From Podochytrium sp. JEL0797 (taxonomy: Eukaryota; Chytridiomycota; Chytridiomycetes; Chytridiales; Chytriomycetaceae): a DNA stretch of 56,083 bases. Below, piece after piece: positions 9,748 to 22,913 of this stretch (within the stretch, counting starts at the first letter, position 1; the number at the start of each line of letters is the position of its first letter). The stretch covers positions 1 to 56,083 of the forward strand of contig JADGJG010000061.1 in the NCBI GenBank assembly GCA_027596195.1, written 5' to 3'. The translations under genes and the position numbers were made by a program. The notes under the pieces are model-generated. The model saw only the letters and a program-made list of their open reading frames with translations. It was not told the origin of the DNA and searched no databases.

Positions 9748-12101
9748 ATGGAGGCCCTGCTCGCCACCTCCCTTTACGCGTTTTCTTTCGGACCACCTGG
9801 CTCTTTTGATCCACTATCCTTTGGCGTTGAGCCCGATGCAGTCGATTCGTGTGCAGTGCCGAAATATTCAGCAACTCCACGCTCAATCTCTTCCTCCACC
9901 AGCTCCTTCAGTTCATATTCTTCTGACAGTGACTCCAATGATTCTGAATCGACAAATCAGGATCACTTTGATGCAACCAACGCGCACAATCTGAAATTGG
10001 AGTCGAAACTGTTGTCCAAAAAGCTGCAAGAATTATTGCTGAAACAGCCACAAACCCCAACACTCACACCTCAGCCCAGCTTCAAACATCTTCCTGTTCT
10101 TATTCAAGAGCAGCTCCATGATCAAAATTCAAACTCGGATCCAGAATTTCCCAAAGACATTTCGGCGCGCCCTTCCACTGCCGATGTCGTCCATCAAGGA
10201 ATCCATCAAAACGCCTACAAATCTCCCACAAATAGTATTCGAGCCTCCATACTCACCCTCGAAAAATCCTCATACGCGAATCTCTCCACATCCAGCCACC
10301 CAGCTCTCAACAACACCCACACCGAACGCACATTCCTCCACGAAACCGCCTTCTTTGCAAACCTCTTTCTACATCAACTCAAAACCCTGACCGGCGGAAT
10401 CTTCAGCTACGCGCAACAAGGCGTCCAACGACCCACATGGAACGCCAAACTCCACGTCACGCTCCACTGGCTCCGCAATCAACTCACATTCCCAAGCCAC
10501 AGCCTCGAACGCGCCCGAGACCTCGCACACCAGTTCCGAAGTGAAGGAGACTTGAACTTCACACCCAAAGGCACACGATTAAAAACCGTCCACCTGAGCA
10601 TCAGCCGAATCGAGTTGTTACGGTTCGAAGCCGAAGCATTACGCATACACAAAAAGTTTCGGTTCCCGATTCCAGGGGAGGTGGATGAGAATGGAGAAGA
10701 GGTGTTGTATGAGCCGTATTGTTTGGATGGGGAGTGGCTCTGCTCAGAGGGTGGTGTTGGGGTTGGAGAGACGCGGAAAGTAGTGTTGTTTATTCATGGA
10801 GGGGCGTATTGTTTGGGTGATACAGTCAGAAGTAGGAATTTCGTAGCAAGAGTTCAGGTGGAAACGGGGCATGATATTTTCGCAATCAACTACGTGAGTA
10901 CCCTTGCTCCCATCGTTCGAGTGATTAATTTATGTTTCACACAAAATAGCGTCTTGCACCAGAAGCCCCCTTCCCAGCAGGCCTCCACGACTGCCTCGCC
11001 GCATACCTCTACCTCACAAACCCAACCCATCCAACCTTCACAACCACCCAATGCCCCGACACATCCCACCCCCAACACCACACCCCGATCCCCCCGGAAA
11101 ACATTGTCCTCATGGGCGACAGCGCCGGCGGAGGGCTCTGCATGTCGCTTCTCACATACCTCAAAACCTACCTCAAATCCACCACCGGAGAACCCATGCT
11201 GCCCCTCCCCGGCGCCGTTGTCTTATTCTCCCCATGGGTCGACCTGTCGTACAAAAACGCGAGTTGGAAAGAAAACGCGGGTGTCGATTGGCTTCCTGAA
11301 CGAGTAGTCTCGCTCCACGACCCCGTGGTTCCAAAAACGGAGGAGAACCCGAATGGAGTAGACAACCCAGTGTACATGTACATTTTGGGAAACTCAAAGC
11401 AACGCGTGTTGCCGTTACCGAGTACCGATCGTCGACGGAGTATGACCCCGCTTTCCATCACCCCTTCGAATGTAGCTATATTGGGCAGTCTTCCATCAAG
11501 TTTAAGGAACAGCAAGGCAATGAAAGCGTCGCCAAATCCGCAAAAGAAGACACTGCCGCGGTTGCAACCGTTCAAATCCGGCAGTGGGGATTCGAGTCCA
11601 AGTGTCCCAAGCACCCCCTCCCCACAATCTCCGCTTTTCCTCCGAAAAATCCAAGAGCTAGAAACCCAACGCATAAGGAATGTAATTGAAGTGATGATCA
11701 CGCATCCCTTAATTTCACCCGTGTGCAATACCGAGTTTGACGGGATGCCGCCGATTCTGATTCAATCCGGAGACGCGGAGGTCTTACGCGATGAGAGTGT
11801 AGAGCTTGCGAGAAAGTATCAATCCAGCGTCAACGCTGCGATCAGAAACCGAGAGCTCGACAAGGATCTTCCCGCGCTCCCTCCGAAGTCAGATTCCACT
11901 CCAAATCACAGTCGCAAGTCACTCGTGCGGCACGAAATGTTCAAGGATATGGTGCACGTTTGGGTCCTAATTGGGTGGTTGCCTCAATCGAAACTTGCGA
12001 TTCGGAATGCTGGAAAGTTTTTGAGACATCTCGAGGCGGGGGATGGGGAGTGTGTGTATGATGGTGGACCAGGTGTGGAAGTAAATGTGCATTTAAAATA
12101 A
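9748..12101 (+). CDS. HSL-type alpha/beta-hydrolase (esterase/lipase), 765 aa
   Basis: Two exons, 9748-10893 and 10950-12101, with a phase-0 56-nt intron GTGAGT..AATAG. The first in-frame ATG is 9748. Residues 1-190 are Ser/Thr-rich and probably disordered. A helical region follows. Then come the hallmarks of the hormone-sensitive lipase family: HGGAY (oxyanion hole, about residue 351), RLAPEAPFPAG right after the intron, and GDSAGGG with the nucleophile serine. The acid D is in SGDAEVLRDES and the likely catalytic histidine in DMVHVW near the C-terminus. About 120 extra low-complexity residues sit between the serine and the aspartate. Such enzymes hydrolyse acyl or steryl esters; the substrate is unknown. 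Confidence 0.88.
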
Positions 12102-12236
12102 TATATATCTTATATGAAGTGAATCCGTTGCGTATTGAAATTCCAAAGTTTGAATGCGTTGGTTAAATCGAGTGAACCGGAAAATCAGTCTCATTCATAA
12201 TCGACACAGCCAGATTTATTGTCTAAAACACCCCCC

Positions 12237-14672
12237 TTATCCATGATACGGCGCATTCAACACCAAAGAAATGTAAGTAAACTTATCCGCCGTCTCCTCA
12301 ATACTTTGCTGCACACTCTTCCCAGCCCCATGCCCCGCATCCTTATTCACCCGCATCATAATCGGGTTCGGGTTCCCAGGAACCGCATGTTGCAACGTTG
12401 CCGCAAACTTCATCGAATGCAACGGCACGACACGATCATCATGGTCTCCCGTCACAATCAAAACCGCAGGGTACGTCTTGGACGCGTCCACGTTGTGAAC
12501 GGGCGAGATTTGGAGAGAGTATTCAAAGTCCTTTTGGACGTCCGGGAATCCGTAATCACAGGACCAGGCCGCGCCGACGGTGAAGAGGTGGAAACGGAGA
12601 TAATCGAGCACTCCGACGTCAGCGATTCCGAGACCAAAGAGTTCCGGGGTTTGGTTCAAGCATGCGCCAATGAGGAGACCGCCGTTGGATCCGCCGTTGA
12701 TGCAGAGTTTGGAAGGGGTTGTAAAGTTTTCGGCAATCAGGTACCGCGCGGCGTATTGGAAGTCTGTGAAGCAGTTTTGCTTGTTGAAGAGGCGACCGGC
12801 GTCATGCCATTCTTGGCCGTATTCTCCCCCGCCGCGGATATTAGCCACACAAAAGACGCCGCTGAAGCCGTCTACGAAGGAGAGGAAGTTGATGGAGAAG
12901 TTGGGGAGGAGGGAGATTCCGAAGCCGCCGTATCCGTACAGGATCGTGGGGTTTTGGCCGTCGAGAACGAGGCCTTTCTTGTTGACAATCCACATGGGGA
13001 TGCGGGTGCCGTCTTCTGAGGTGTAAAAGACTTGGGTCATTTCGAATTTATCGGATTCCAACCCGGGCACAACGATTTCGCGGAACACGGAGCTTGTGGC
13101 AGTGGTGAAGTCGTAACGGCAGATGACGCCCGGCGTAATGTACGACGCGTATTTGTAGAAGAGCTCGCCGTCTCCGCCGACTCCCATTCCGTTAATGTTG
13201 GCGCCAGTCGGAAGGTCGATGTTGTTGAGGAACGTGCCCGAGAGATCAAACACCTTCGCAACATGCTTGACGTCTTGGATGTAAACAACGACAATCATGT
13301 CACCGACCGTCTTGACAAACGAGACGGGAGTATCGGCCTCGGCAATCACTTCAACAAATTGCGACGCGGCGGCTTCGAAGGTTGTGTTGATAGTGGTTTT
13401 GGTTGTTTTGATGGTGGATTCCGGCTTTGTCACAGTCGTGGTCTTGATGGTGGTAGTCTTGGTAGCGAGACCCTTGGGAGCGACATCATACTTGACGATG
13501 CGAGACTTTGGCGCGTTGAACGAAGTCTGGAAGTACAGCACGCTGCCCTCCGAAGCAATCAAAAAGTAGCTTCCGTTCCATTCCCCCACAATCTCGGTAA
13601 ACTCGGGAACACCAAGAAGAGAGTTGCATCCAAACTGCTGTTGCAAATCCGCAAAGTAGAGTAAGTTGTCAGGGTCGCATCCCTTGCGGATTCCCAACAC
13701 GAGGTAGCGACCGTCTTTTGAGAGCGTGACGTCATACCCGTCGTCTTGGCCCCAGTCAGGCTCGTCGTCATTCTTGTAAACGACAATGTCCTCGTCCTGG
13801 CTCGTTCCGATACGGTGATACCAGACTTGCGCGTTTTTCGACGCGTCGACTTCGGTTCCGGCGTTCTCGGAGGAAACAGTGGGAGTCGGGTACTTTGTGT
13901 AAAAGAAACCCTTGTCGTCGTGGGTGAACTCGATTTTGGAAAACTTGGCCCTGTTTTTTCAGATGCGATCGCAGGATGAGAAACTTGGCGGAACTGTTTC
14001 GAAGAACGCGAAGACATACCATTGGACGGGCTTCTCCTCCAAATCCTTGTCACTTCCAACTTCACGAACATGGATCGTGACCCAATCGCTTCCACTCACG
14101 GAGAGAGCGTATCCAAACAGCTTGCCGCTCTTGGAAAAGTTGTATGCGTTCAGGGAAATGGTTCCATCAGCCGAGAGTTGGTTGGGGTCAAAGAAGACGG
14201 TTGGTTCGCCATTGACGGACTTTTGAGTGTACATGACTGATTGAGCTTGGAGGCCAGAATTGTAGAAGTCTGTTCGAAAGGTCAACACAAATGAGTCAGC
14301 AACCGAAACGAGTGTGAAAGAAGCGAACGAAAGAAAATCTCCATACAGTAGTAGTTGTCGCCACTCTTGAACGGCGTCTGGTACTTCTCAAAGTTGTTCA
14401 ACTCGGTAAGCTTGGCAGCAATCTTGCTTCGCACATCAGACGAGTTCTTGAGGAACCCCTGGAAGAGCTCCGTCTGCCCTTCCACAAAGGCTTGGGTCTC
14501 GAGTGCGTCGGGGTCTTCGAGGTGCCGGTAAGGATCCTGAGTTAGCGGTTGGGTCAGTCCAGGCCATGACAGGTCACACGTGAATCGGGAGTACACGTAC
14601 AGCGATCGAGTGGCCGTGAAGAATCTCGACGAGATCGTCCCTTCTCACTTCCGGGTAGATGAATGGAGCCAT
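12237..14672 (-). CDS. Prolyl oligopeptidase (S9A), 741 aa
   Basis: Four exons: 14672-14601, 14536-14347, 14269-14020 and 13950-12237. All joins keep frame; for example DNYY|FYNSGLQ is rebuilt across intron 2. The N-terminus MAPFIYPEVRRDDLVEILHG then DPYRHLEDPDA is the classic opening of the family. It is followed by a seven-bladed propeller region and the alpha/beta-hydrolase domain. The catalytic serine is in GGSNGGLLIG, the aspartate in GDHDDRV and the histidine in AGHGAG. Length is close to the usual 710 residues. It cuts short peptides after proline, normally in the cytosol, and no signal peptide is seen. It runs convergently into the esterase gene, with stop codons 135 bases apart. Confidence 0.96.
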
Positions 14673-14976
14673 GGTGATTTTGGAAGAGTTTTTGCAGTGC
14701 CGGGGTGGCAAGCATGGGCCGGAAGGAGCCGCGGATCTCCATTTCGGGCATCTCCATTTGGCAGTGGCGTCGGCAACCCTTCTCTATTATCCTCTTTTCT
14801 ACTTCCTGACGCGTTATTTTACTCATCTAAATGGAAGGAAGAAGGAGGAGGGTACCTGAAATACTTGCGGATTCCGCAATTGGAGCCCCTTTCTTTATGA
14901 AAGGAAATGGAAATGAAAACGATAGCTTCGAAGGTGAATTGGTAGCAATGGCAAAGGAGGTTTTGATGCAGTTTTG

Positions 14977-15522
14977 ATGTTCCAATTTCGATCTCTTGTC
15001 GGTCTTATCACTCGCCAAACCCATCAGCCGTTCTCGCGACCCGCATTCACTCAGCGAACCATCCTTGCAACTCTTCGATTTCGATCAATGTCCACCACTA
15101 CCCCAACGCCGTCTGCTCCCGATGGCTTCTTTTTCGCCGGACCCATGTCAACCTTCACGCACGAGACCCAAGAGATCTTTCCAATCGATACACCTCTGAA
15201 CAAGCGAATCGCCATCGTGAACCGAAACAAGAAGCTATCCGCCATCGTGAACATCTGCCCGCATCAAGGCGTTAGTTTGCACCGCGGCGAATGCGTCGAT
15301 ATCGAAGATATGGGCATCAATTGGGGATCGGCGATCGTTTGTGTGGCACACGGATGGTCTTTTGATTTGGAGACGGGGGCGTGTGGAAACACTCGCTTTG
15401 TGATTGACGTGCATGAAATCAAGGTTGTGGACGAGAACGTGTTTGTCAGCCTGAAGCCCAAGAATACGGGTGTGCAAGGGCCACGGAGGGATTTTGGGGG
15501 GAAGGAAACAGACACGTTTTGA
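14977..15522 (+). CDS. Mitochondrial-type single-domain Rieske protein, 181 aa
   Basis: A single exon from the ATG at 14977. The first 37 residues are basic and lack acidic residues (MFQFRSLVGLITRQ, RTILATLRFRS), a probable mitochondrial presequence. A second in-frame Met follows at MSTTTP. The Rieske iron-sulfur ligands are CPH (about residue 93) and CVAH (about residue 121), separated by 25 residues, which is longer than in cytochrome bc1. No membrane anchor is present, so this is a soluble Rieske ferredoxin-like protein and not the bc1 subunit. Its partner is unknown. A tandem paralogue without presequence is 230 bases downstream. Confidence 0.88.
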   Translation: MFQFRSLVGLITRQTHQPFSRPAFTQRTILATLRFRSMSTTTPTPSAPDGFFFAGPMSTFTHETQEIFPIDTPLNKRIAIVNRNKKLSAIVNICPHQGVSLHRGECVDIEDMGINWGSAIVCVAHGWSFDLETGACGNTRFVIDVHEIKVVDENVFVSLKPKNTGVQGPRRDFGGKETDTF

Positions 15523-15750
15523 GCATGTGGTATCATGGATACCTTTCCCCACATTCGAAAAGTAAAACCCTTTCAAGAATCCAGTTATCTCGAGCGAACC
15601 TTTTCTCATCTAAGCCGATACATATTAGAAATCATTCGCTTGAGTTGTATGATACAGTCGGAGGCATTTTGTGAATCATGAGTTAGAGTGAACCGGCAGA
15701 GGCCGGCTTGAAATCACAAGTGCAGATTTTTGTTGTTTGCAATCTCCACC

Positions 15751-16282
15751 ATGGCCACAACTGTCACCACACCAACGGCATCTAATGCATCAGCGACACC
15801 ACCAGTCTCAACTCCCGAGGGATTCTTCTTTGCCGGCCCCATGACTTCATTCATCGACGCTCGCGGCAGGGAACTCTTCCCAATCGACACTCCCCTCAAC
15901 AAGCGAATCTCGATCGTGAACCACAACAACAAGTTGAGCGCGATCGTCAACATTTGCCCTCACAAGGGTGTCGGTCTGCACAGAGGCAAATGCGTGGACA
16001 TTGAGGATCTGGATCGAGTCAACTGCCGAACGGAAATCGTTTGTGCCGCACACCAGTGGAACTTCGATCTCGAGACGGGATTGTGTGGTATGTGATTATT
16101 TCAAGCTTGACAGAATGGCTTTTGTTTCTAATTCACCGAATGCAGACAACACGGGGTTCGTGATCGACGTGCATGAAGTCAAGGTTGTAGACGACAACGT
16201 GTTTGTAAGCTTGAAACCAAAGAACTCAGATGTGCCCGGAGATAGGAATGACTTTGGTGGAAAGGAGAAGTTTTCCTTTTGA
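15751..16282 (+). CDS. Single-domain Rieske protein, paralogue, 157 aa
   Basis: Two exons, 15751-16087 and 16146-16282 (codon G|AC). It aligns with the preceding gene from PEGFFFAGPM to the shared C-terminal DFGGKE. The ligands are CPH in NICPHKGVGLHRG and CAAH in VCAAHQWNFDLETG. The protein starts directly with MATTVTTPTASNAS and has no basic presequence, so it is probably cytosolic. The intron is absent from the upstream copy, so intron gain or loss, or retroduplication of the other copy, has occurred since duplication. Confidence 0.88.
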
Positions 16283-16339
16283 ATAAATAATTGACAAACT
16301 TTTGTGAAAAAGTACAACGCGTTTTTGAGCAAAAGCCAA

Positions 16340-19300
16340 ATGGAGGATCAACACGAGTCAGCCACGAATCCAGGGGAGGATCAACCTCCAAAGCAACCAG
16401 AGGATCTTCCATCACTGCCACCAAAGCCGGAAACGCCCGTGTCTCAATACAAAGTCGAGACTGTCGATGAAATCATGGCCAAATACGGAAGCAGCAGCAA
16501 CGTAGCAGCTCCCCTCAAAGAATCACCTGCTGTTGCTCCTGAATCAAAGTCACACTGGGGAACATCGAACGATGCGGGCGATTTTGCGAAATACGACGGC
16601 GATCAACCTGCTTCCACCGGAAACCCCGATCCACGCGACGCGTCATCCAGCGTTGCATTTAAAGCCGTAGACAATACTTTTGATGGAGCTCTGGATTTCG
16701 ACGACGACGAAGACGAAAACGAAATGGACGAAACCGGTCCACGGACAGAAACTCTTGGAGACGACGACAGCGACATTGACGAAAACGAAGCTCTGATGGA
16801 TCCAGATAACGTGAGAAGAAAATCAACTTCTTCTTGTATTGCCTTCGTATTAATACGCGATTTCTGCAGCCCCTGATGGAAAGAGTTCAAGCTGCTCTTT
16901 TCAAACAACTCTCGGATCGCGATACGAAGCTATCAATCGAGATTAAAGACAAGGAAGAGTCTGTCAGGAAAGCATTGAAGAAGAGAGAAGAAGTCGGTGT
17001 CGAGCTGTATTCCACCCAACAGCAACTGGCGCGTCTGCAGGCTTTGCTCGAAGGCGCTCAGGACAACATTGCCATCATCAAAAATTACAGAGAGGAGGCA
17101 GAACGCGCCTTGAGTCATACAGTTGCGCAATACAAAGAGGAAATGCAAAAGAAGAACCAGCACTCAGAAAACTGTAAGTTTTCCAGATTCAATTCGCTTC
17201 GATCATTAATTTATTTGAAACAGTGGAGCAACACAAAATAGAGCTCGACAAGCTGTCCATCACTCTGAAACAAGTCGACCTCTACAACGACGAACTGAGA
17301 TCCAAGATTCTCGTGGCAAAGCGAAAAACTCTCAAAGCCGAAGAAGACATCGTAAAACAAGAATCTGAAAAGAAAAGACAGGTAACTTTTTCACTTCTCC
17401 CTTTCCTTCTCATCTTCTCAAACTCCAAATTATTGCAGGACTACTTCATCGACAACCTCACCGACCGACTCCGCCGCCTCCAAGAACGCCGCGCACTCTA
17501 CGAAACTCAACTTCTCGCACAACAAAAGGAGACCAAAGCCGCGCTAGATACGTTGCACGACGCATCGACCGAAATGGAGGCGATCCAGTTTGAGAAGCGA
17601 CAATTGCTACACCAGTGGAAGAGCTCGTTGATTGGGCTGCAGCGTCGTGATGAAGTCCTTTTGAACATTGACAAAGGAATTCAGTTAAATGCCACCCCAC
17701 CTCCCCTCCTCTCTCCCAAAGCTAACCACCAGTTTCTGTAATTTTCCAGGAAAAACAAGGACACGATCCTCAGCCTCAACGGCGAAATCGCCGGCTTCAA
17801 ACTCTCCCTCCGTCGCGCCCAGGAACAATCCGAAATGCTCACAATGCTCTTGACCAAACTCGAGAACGAGACGGAACACCTCAAACAAATGATTGCCACC
17901 GTTGGGCAACAACGCGCCAAACTAATGGACACGCACATTCTCTATTCCAAAACTCTTGCCAAAGCCGAAGAAGAGCTAACTCAAGCGAATCAAGTAACCC
18001 CCACCCCTCTTTTCCCCCAACCACCCCGAAAAACACTCATACCTCAAAACACCCAGGAACGCCAAGCAATCCACCTCGAAATCGCTGCCGTCGAAAAATT
18101 AACTCTCCAAACCACAACCACCATCAAAAAAATCGAATCTGAAATCGCAGAACACCTCCAAAACCAACTCTTTATCGAAAAAGGCGCAACCGGCACTCGC
18201 CGAGACAGCACACGCCTCCGAAACCTCGTGCACGAAAAAGAGTCCCTCATCGCAACAACCATGAATGAACTCGGGAACGTGAAGATGGAGGCGTTGAATG
18301 GACAAGAGCGAGTGCGGAGAATGAAGGAGGATATGAAACTTCTCGAGAAGGATTTGTGTGTCAAGAACGACTTGATTGAAAAGTACGAGCTGGAGATTCG
18401 GAGACGTAATGATGAGGTTGGCAAGAAGCAAGGAGAGATGGATATGTTGAACAAGAGATTTGATTTGCTCACGTCTCGTAGTCAGGTAACTTCCTTCCCC
18501 CCTCCCCCTCTCTCCCATCATAAACTTATGATTCCCAATAACAGGAAGAATCCATGGGTCCCCTCGAAGCCACAATCCACAACGTTTCGAAACTCGTTGA
18601 CCAGAAAGACAAAGACTGCATTCAACTGAGTTCCTTTTGGCTCCGCGCCCAAAACGAGTTGGTCACAACGTCCAAAAAGTCAAACACGCTACAAGACGAA
18701 ATGTCGGACTTGAAAATGCGACTCGCTGTGTTAAGCCGCAAGAAGGCCGTTGTCAACAGTTGCGTTCACTCTCTTTTCCTAACCCCTCCTCCGTATTAAC
18801 ACCCTCCAAACTACGACAGACCAATTCGAAACCGAGCTCAAAGAAATCCGCTCCCACCAACGCAACATTCGCCAACTCCAAAACGACATGATAAAAATCA
18901 ACACGCTTCTCTCAAAACAAACCCAAGTCCAATCCGTCCTCGAAGAAAACAACGTCGGGCTCGAACAAGAATTTCGGGCGAGGCTCAAAATCGCCGAACT
19001 TGACAGCATCCGAATCGAATCCAAAATCGATGACCTGCGTGAGGAAAAGAAACGCGCTCTCCAAGGACTCGTGGAGGCCGAGCGGCAGTTAATGCTCTGG
19101 GAAAAGAAGATCCAACTCGCAAAGGAGACGCAGGCCGCTTTGGATCCCAATATCGGCGCAACGGAAATCCGCGAAATGTCGGTCGAAATCCACCGAATGA
19201 AGCTCCGCTACACATCCATGATCAAACTCCAAGAAAAAATGATTGCCGAGATGGAAAAGAGCGTGTACCGGCGCGAATCGATCGCCACGCGCACAAAGAC

Positions 19301-19891
19301 CAAGGGAAAAGGAAGCAGTCAAGCGTCACTCCAAAAAGACATCGCCGAATTGACCAAAAAAATTCGAATGACGGTGAACGATGTGGGAGATTCGGAGCAG
19401 GACATGCAAATGTTAGTGAATGCTCAGGAACGCGTCGCGCATCAGATTCAAGACTCGCAGCAGTCGTGTCAGGAAATGGAAATGCGTGAAAACCAGTTGC
19501 TGGGTGTTCTCGAAAAGTCGTTGATGCAGAAGCAATTGGTGAGCTTTGCTTCGATTCCCGTCCCACGCTTCTTAACTCTTTCAATCACCAGGCCATGGGA
19601 GAAACTCTCCTCCACCAGCGCCAAGCCCGTCGATACACTGAACTCGTCCAAGGAAAATACATATTCCTAATCAAAGACGCCACGGCTCGTGAAGTAGAAT
19701 TCGAGAAGCAGCAAGAGCGATTAAAACGCATCGGTGAAGTCCTCGAAAGTGTCAAGGTGACAAAAAACCCACTTCCTATGCGCGCTCCCTAAACCACGAT
19801 CCCTCCCCAAAAACAGAACGACTTCCCCCACCTCAAAGAAATGGTCGACCCCGTCTTTCAATTCCTCGACACAACCGCCGCAATTCTCTAG
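16340..19891 (+). CDS. CCDC40: CCDC40-like axonemal ruler protein, 1007 aa
   Basis: Ten exons: 16340-16810, 16870-17173, 17224-17381, 17439-17683, 17750-17993, 18057-18485, 18545-18758, 18820-19538, 19592-19756, 19817-19891. All phases match. The N-terminal 157 residues are acidic and disordered (DFDDDEDENEMDE). The rest is nearly continuous coiled coil. Family-diagnostic stretches are KKREEVGVELYSTQQQLARL near the start of the coil and DPNIGATEIREMSVEIHRMK in the last third. CCDC40 with CCDC39 forms the 96-nm ruler that sets dynein-arm spacing on axonemal doublets, so this marks a flagellated cell stage. The length is close to known homologues. A polyadenylation-like AATAAA begins at about 19922. 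It converges with PEP7. Confidence 0.9.
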
Positions 19892-19941
19892 ACCTTGCTT
19901 TCTTTGTAATAATCCTACGCCAAATAAATATCAAAAAGAAT

Positions 19942-22788
19942 TTACACCGTTCCCCCCAACTCCACAACCTCCCTCCTCAACCTCTCCACCTCCCCCCTTA
20001 CATCATCCACCGCCTCCCTCAAAGCCCCCGCATCTTCCAACCGCCTCTTCCTCACCGCGTCCTCCAGCTGCCCCACAATCGCGGCCTCCTGCGCCTCCAT
20101 AACGTCCAACATACTGGTCACCTCCTCCAACCGCTTGATATCCGAAAAAACAACAGTTTTAACAGCAGGCGAGGAAGATCCGGGTGTGGATGCGACGGGG
20201 GCAGTGACTTTGGGCATCAACGTGAGTGTGAACATGTGAGATTGGAGGAACTGCACGATGGCCATGTAGATGCTGTCCTGGACTTTTTGATGTTGCGGGA
20301 GAGTCGTGGGGACGGATTTGATTCGTTTTCTAAAAAGTGTTGGGGTTTGCGTGAGATCGAACAGAAAAAGTCGCGGCAACCACAAAACCCATACCCAAGC
20401 TTGTCAATGTCAGCGAAATAATCCATCAGAAGTTTCCGGTATTTTGTCGCGAGGATGTATTCCTTGTCCTGCGATTTGATCACGTTTTGGGAGCTGGAAA
20501 ACAACACACCGAAAAATGGATTGGACACTGCAAACAAGCATGCACAAATCAAGCAAAACTCACGACAACGCCATGATCAAATTGTTAAACTTGGGCAGTA
20601 GTTCTTCCACGTTTTGCTTCAAAATTAGGTATCCCTATGAGAAAGAGGGGAAAGTTTCTGAGAATGCGAACGAATCACGAAAACAAACGCACAAACCTCA
20701 TACAAAGCCACCACCTGCGGTTTCCTCAATTGCTCCAACATGGCATTCTTGCGTCTTCCGAAACCAAAAAGACGCGTCAATACCCCAAAAACCGTCGACA
20801 TAAACCCAAACAACAAACCTAAACACCAGCTTCTTGCATTCCACACAAACTTTAACCTCATGTACAGCACCACCCGCCCCCTTCCCCTCCTCCACCACCT
20901 CCTCATCCCCCACAACGCCCTCACCCACTTTCGGAACAATCGGAATCCTTGCCAAACACGTCTCCTCGCCGCACACAACGCGTCCACACAATCGACAATG
21001 GTGTCGTCGATTCAAAGGGTTATAGAGGATCGTGGGGAATGCAGAGCTGGGGCAACCCAAAACGAAAAAGAATTGTGAGCACTTGACTTCAAATACGCCC
21101 CCCAATCAACATTTTCGTACTTGCAAATCGGACAACTTGAGACTTCGCTGTCATTTTGCCATGCAACCACACTCTTTTCGAGTTCTAAATAATCAAAAGG
21201 CGGGTCAAAAAACAAGAGGAAACAGTCATTTCCACTCCAAAATGTCACGCGTCTTACGTTTCAAATTGGGCCCACCAGTTCCCGTCGCACCCGAAAAAGA
21301 ATTCGACAGCGAAGAAGTCAACCGCGAAAGAGTCTTTTTCTTATTAACAGGCGCGACAGGGTTGTCTTGATAGATTTTCGTCAACTAGAAATTCAAAAAC
21401 GTCGCTTCAATATCGAGAACGCGTGCAATGACTTGTATGTAACTCACTTTTTCATACCGCGACTCGAGCTTGTTGGTCTCCAAACTCATGACATCCGACA
21501 ACCGACTGCGAAACTTTAAAAATGACGCCGTTCGAGTGTGTGTGACGCCTACGAATAAACTGGGAGGTCAGATTATGTGCCCTGTCATCACCGCTCCACT
21601 CGCGCGTAGTCAGAATCCCCGACGCGTCGCGTCGCGTCGATCCACAAGAAAAACGCTACATCTGCATCAAGCTCCTCCCAATTGGCCGCGTCTAGCATAA
21701 CTTGATCGCTTCTTTCATAAGCATTCGCTACGAATCGCATCGAATGCTGCCTCGCTATACTCCTCTCCACTCGCGTAATCACACTCCACTCACCATTCGT
21801 ATCCCAATACCCCTCCTTCTCCTCAAAACACGCCCCACAAACACGACACCAAACCCCCTCAACATCATGCCTCGCATCCTCCCTCCCAAGTCTCATTTGC
21901 AACGCCGAATGCTCGTCACAAAACACTTTGCCACACCTTCGACAATGCACCCTCACCTCCCCAACCCCACCCGTCCCAACTACCATCTTTCCCATTTTAA
22001 CACCCCCCGCAACGAGGACTTTAACGCATCCAGGTTGGTTGCAAGACATGACACCGTCCAACACGTCTTTTTGCCAGTGTTTACGGGTCACGTAGGATTC
22101 GGGGTCAGCCATGAATGTATTCGAATTGGACGCGATGGGTAAGGCTGGATTGGAGCTGATATCGTTTGGATTCAAGTCAAAATTGGACCCATCCCTCGCC
22201 GCGGCAGAAGAAGACGCGGCAATCTGATCGGAAGTGAGTGCCAACTGATTCAAGACATCCATACTAACCTATAATTCCACACAAAGGATTCAATAACCAC
22301 CCATCAACACGCAATAAAAAGCACTCACGCCTTTCTTGAGACCCAAATTCTCGCCCGTCTCTTTCAACACACGCGTGGCACTCTCGCCCGTCTTCTTAAA
22401 CCACTTCAAGATCTGCTTCCCGGGGTCGTCCGAATCGTCGGCGGGATCCGCAGTCATGGAATGCGCCGTGTCAAGGTGGTGGTTGAGATGGAGAAGGTTT
22501 CGGGTGGGTTCGCCTGTGGACGATGATGCATTAAACCAGAGGGGAGCTAAAAAGGGACTAATTACCGCAGATGGGACAGTCGTAGGGATTCGCTGGCTTG
22601 GGCGTGGATGAGGAAGACGTGTCAAGGTCACCGGTCGATTTTACGACGGGCGGTTCAGTCCTTGCTCGTGCGTGGTGGTTCACAATGGGAGGACTGCCAT
22701 CCAATGATCCCTCGGCACTGGCATCTCCCACAGAGAACGCGCGGTGCGGGGCAGTGCGCAAGGGAAACGTTGGGGGTCTTCGAGCCAT
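19942..22788 (-). CDS. PEP7: Pep7/Vac1 (rabenosyn-like) endosomal tether, 672 aa
   Basis: Eleven exons: 22788-22566, 22513-22329, 22268-21794, 21548-21448, 21384-21258, 21184-21121, 21046-20819, 20754-20697, 20634-20564, 20493-20395, 20329-19942; the sum is in frame. In order: a C2H2 finger split by intron 1 (CPICG..LHLNHHLDTAH); a first degenerate FYVE-type domain (HCRRCGKVFCDEH, then WCRVC); and a linker with LETNKLESRYEKL. Next come a canonical FYVE domain (CPICNSAF, then RRHHCRLCGRVVC, CVEC) and the Rab-binding helical segments (KPQVVALYE, EELLPKFNNL). This order is diagnostic. Pep7/Vac1 binds PI3P and Rab5-type GTPases and promotes Golgi-to-endosome fusion with Vps45. Intron 3 (about 245 nt) is the longest. 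Confidence 0.9.
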
Positions 22789-22913
22789 TTTTGCTTTGAT
22801 TTGTTTTGCTTCGTTTCTCTCCTTTCTCTTCTTTCATCTTCTTTCGTTATTCTTCTCATTCGTTGTTTATTCGCAGTATTATTCCTTCCCATGCTCACTC
22901 ACTCCAATAAAAA

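Noticed and set aside
12219..13664. Long plus-strand open frames across the prolyl oligopeptidase gene
   Set aside because: They mirror the strongly biased codon use of the real minus-strand gene, which has all catalytic motifs.
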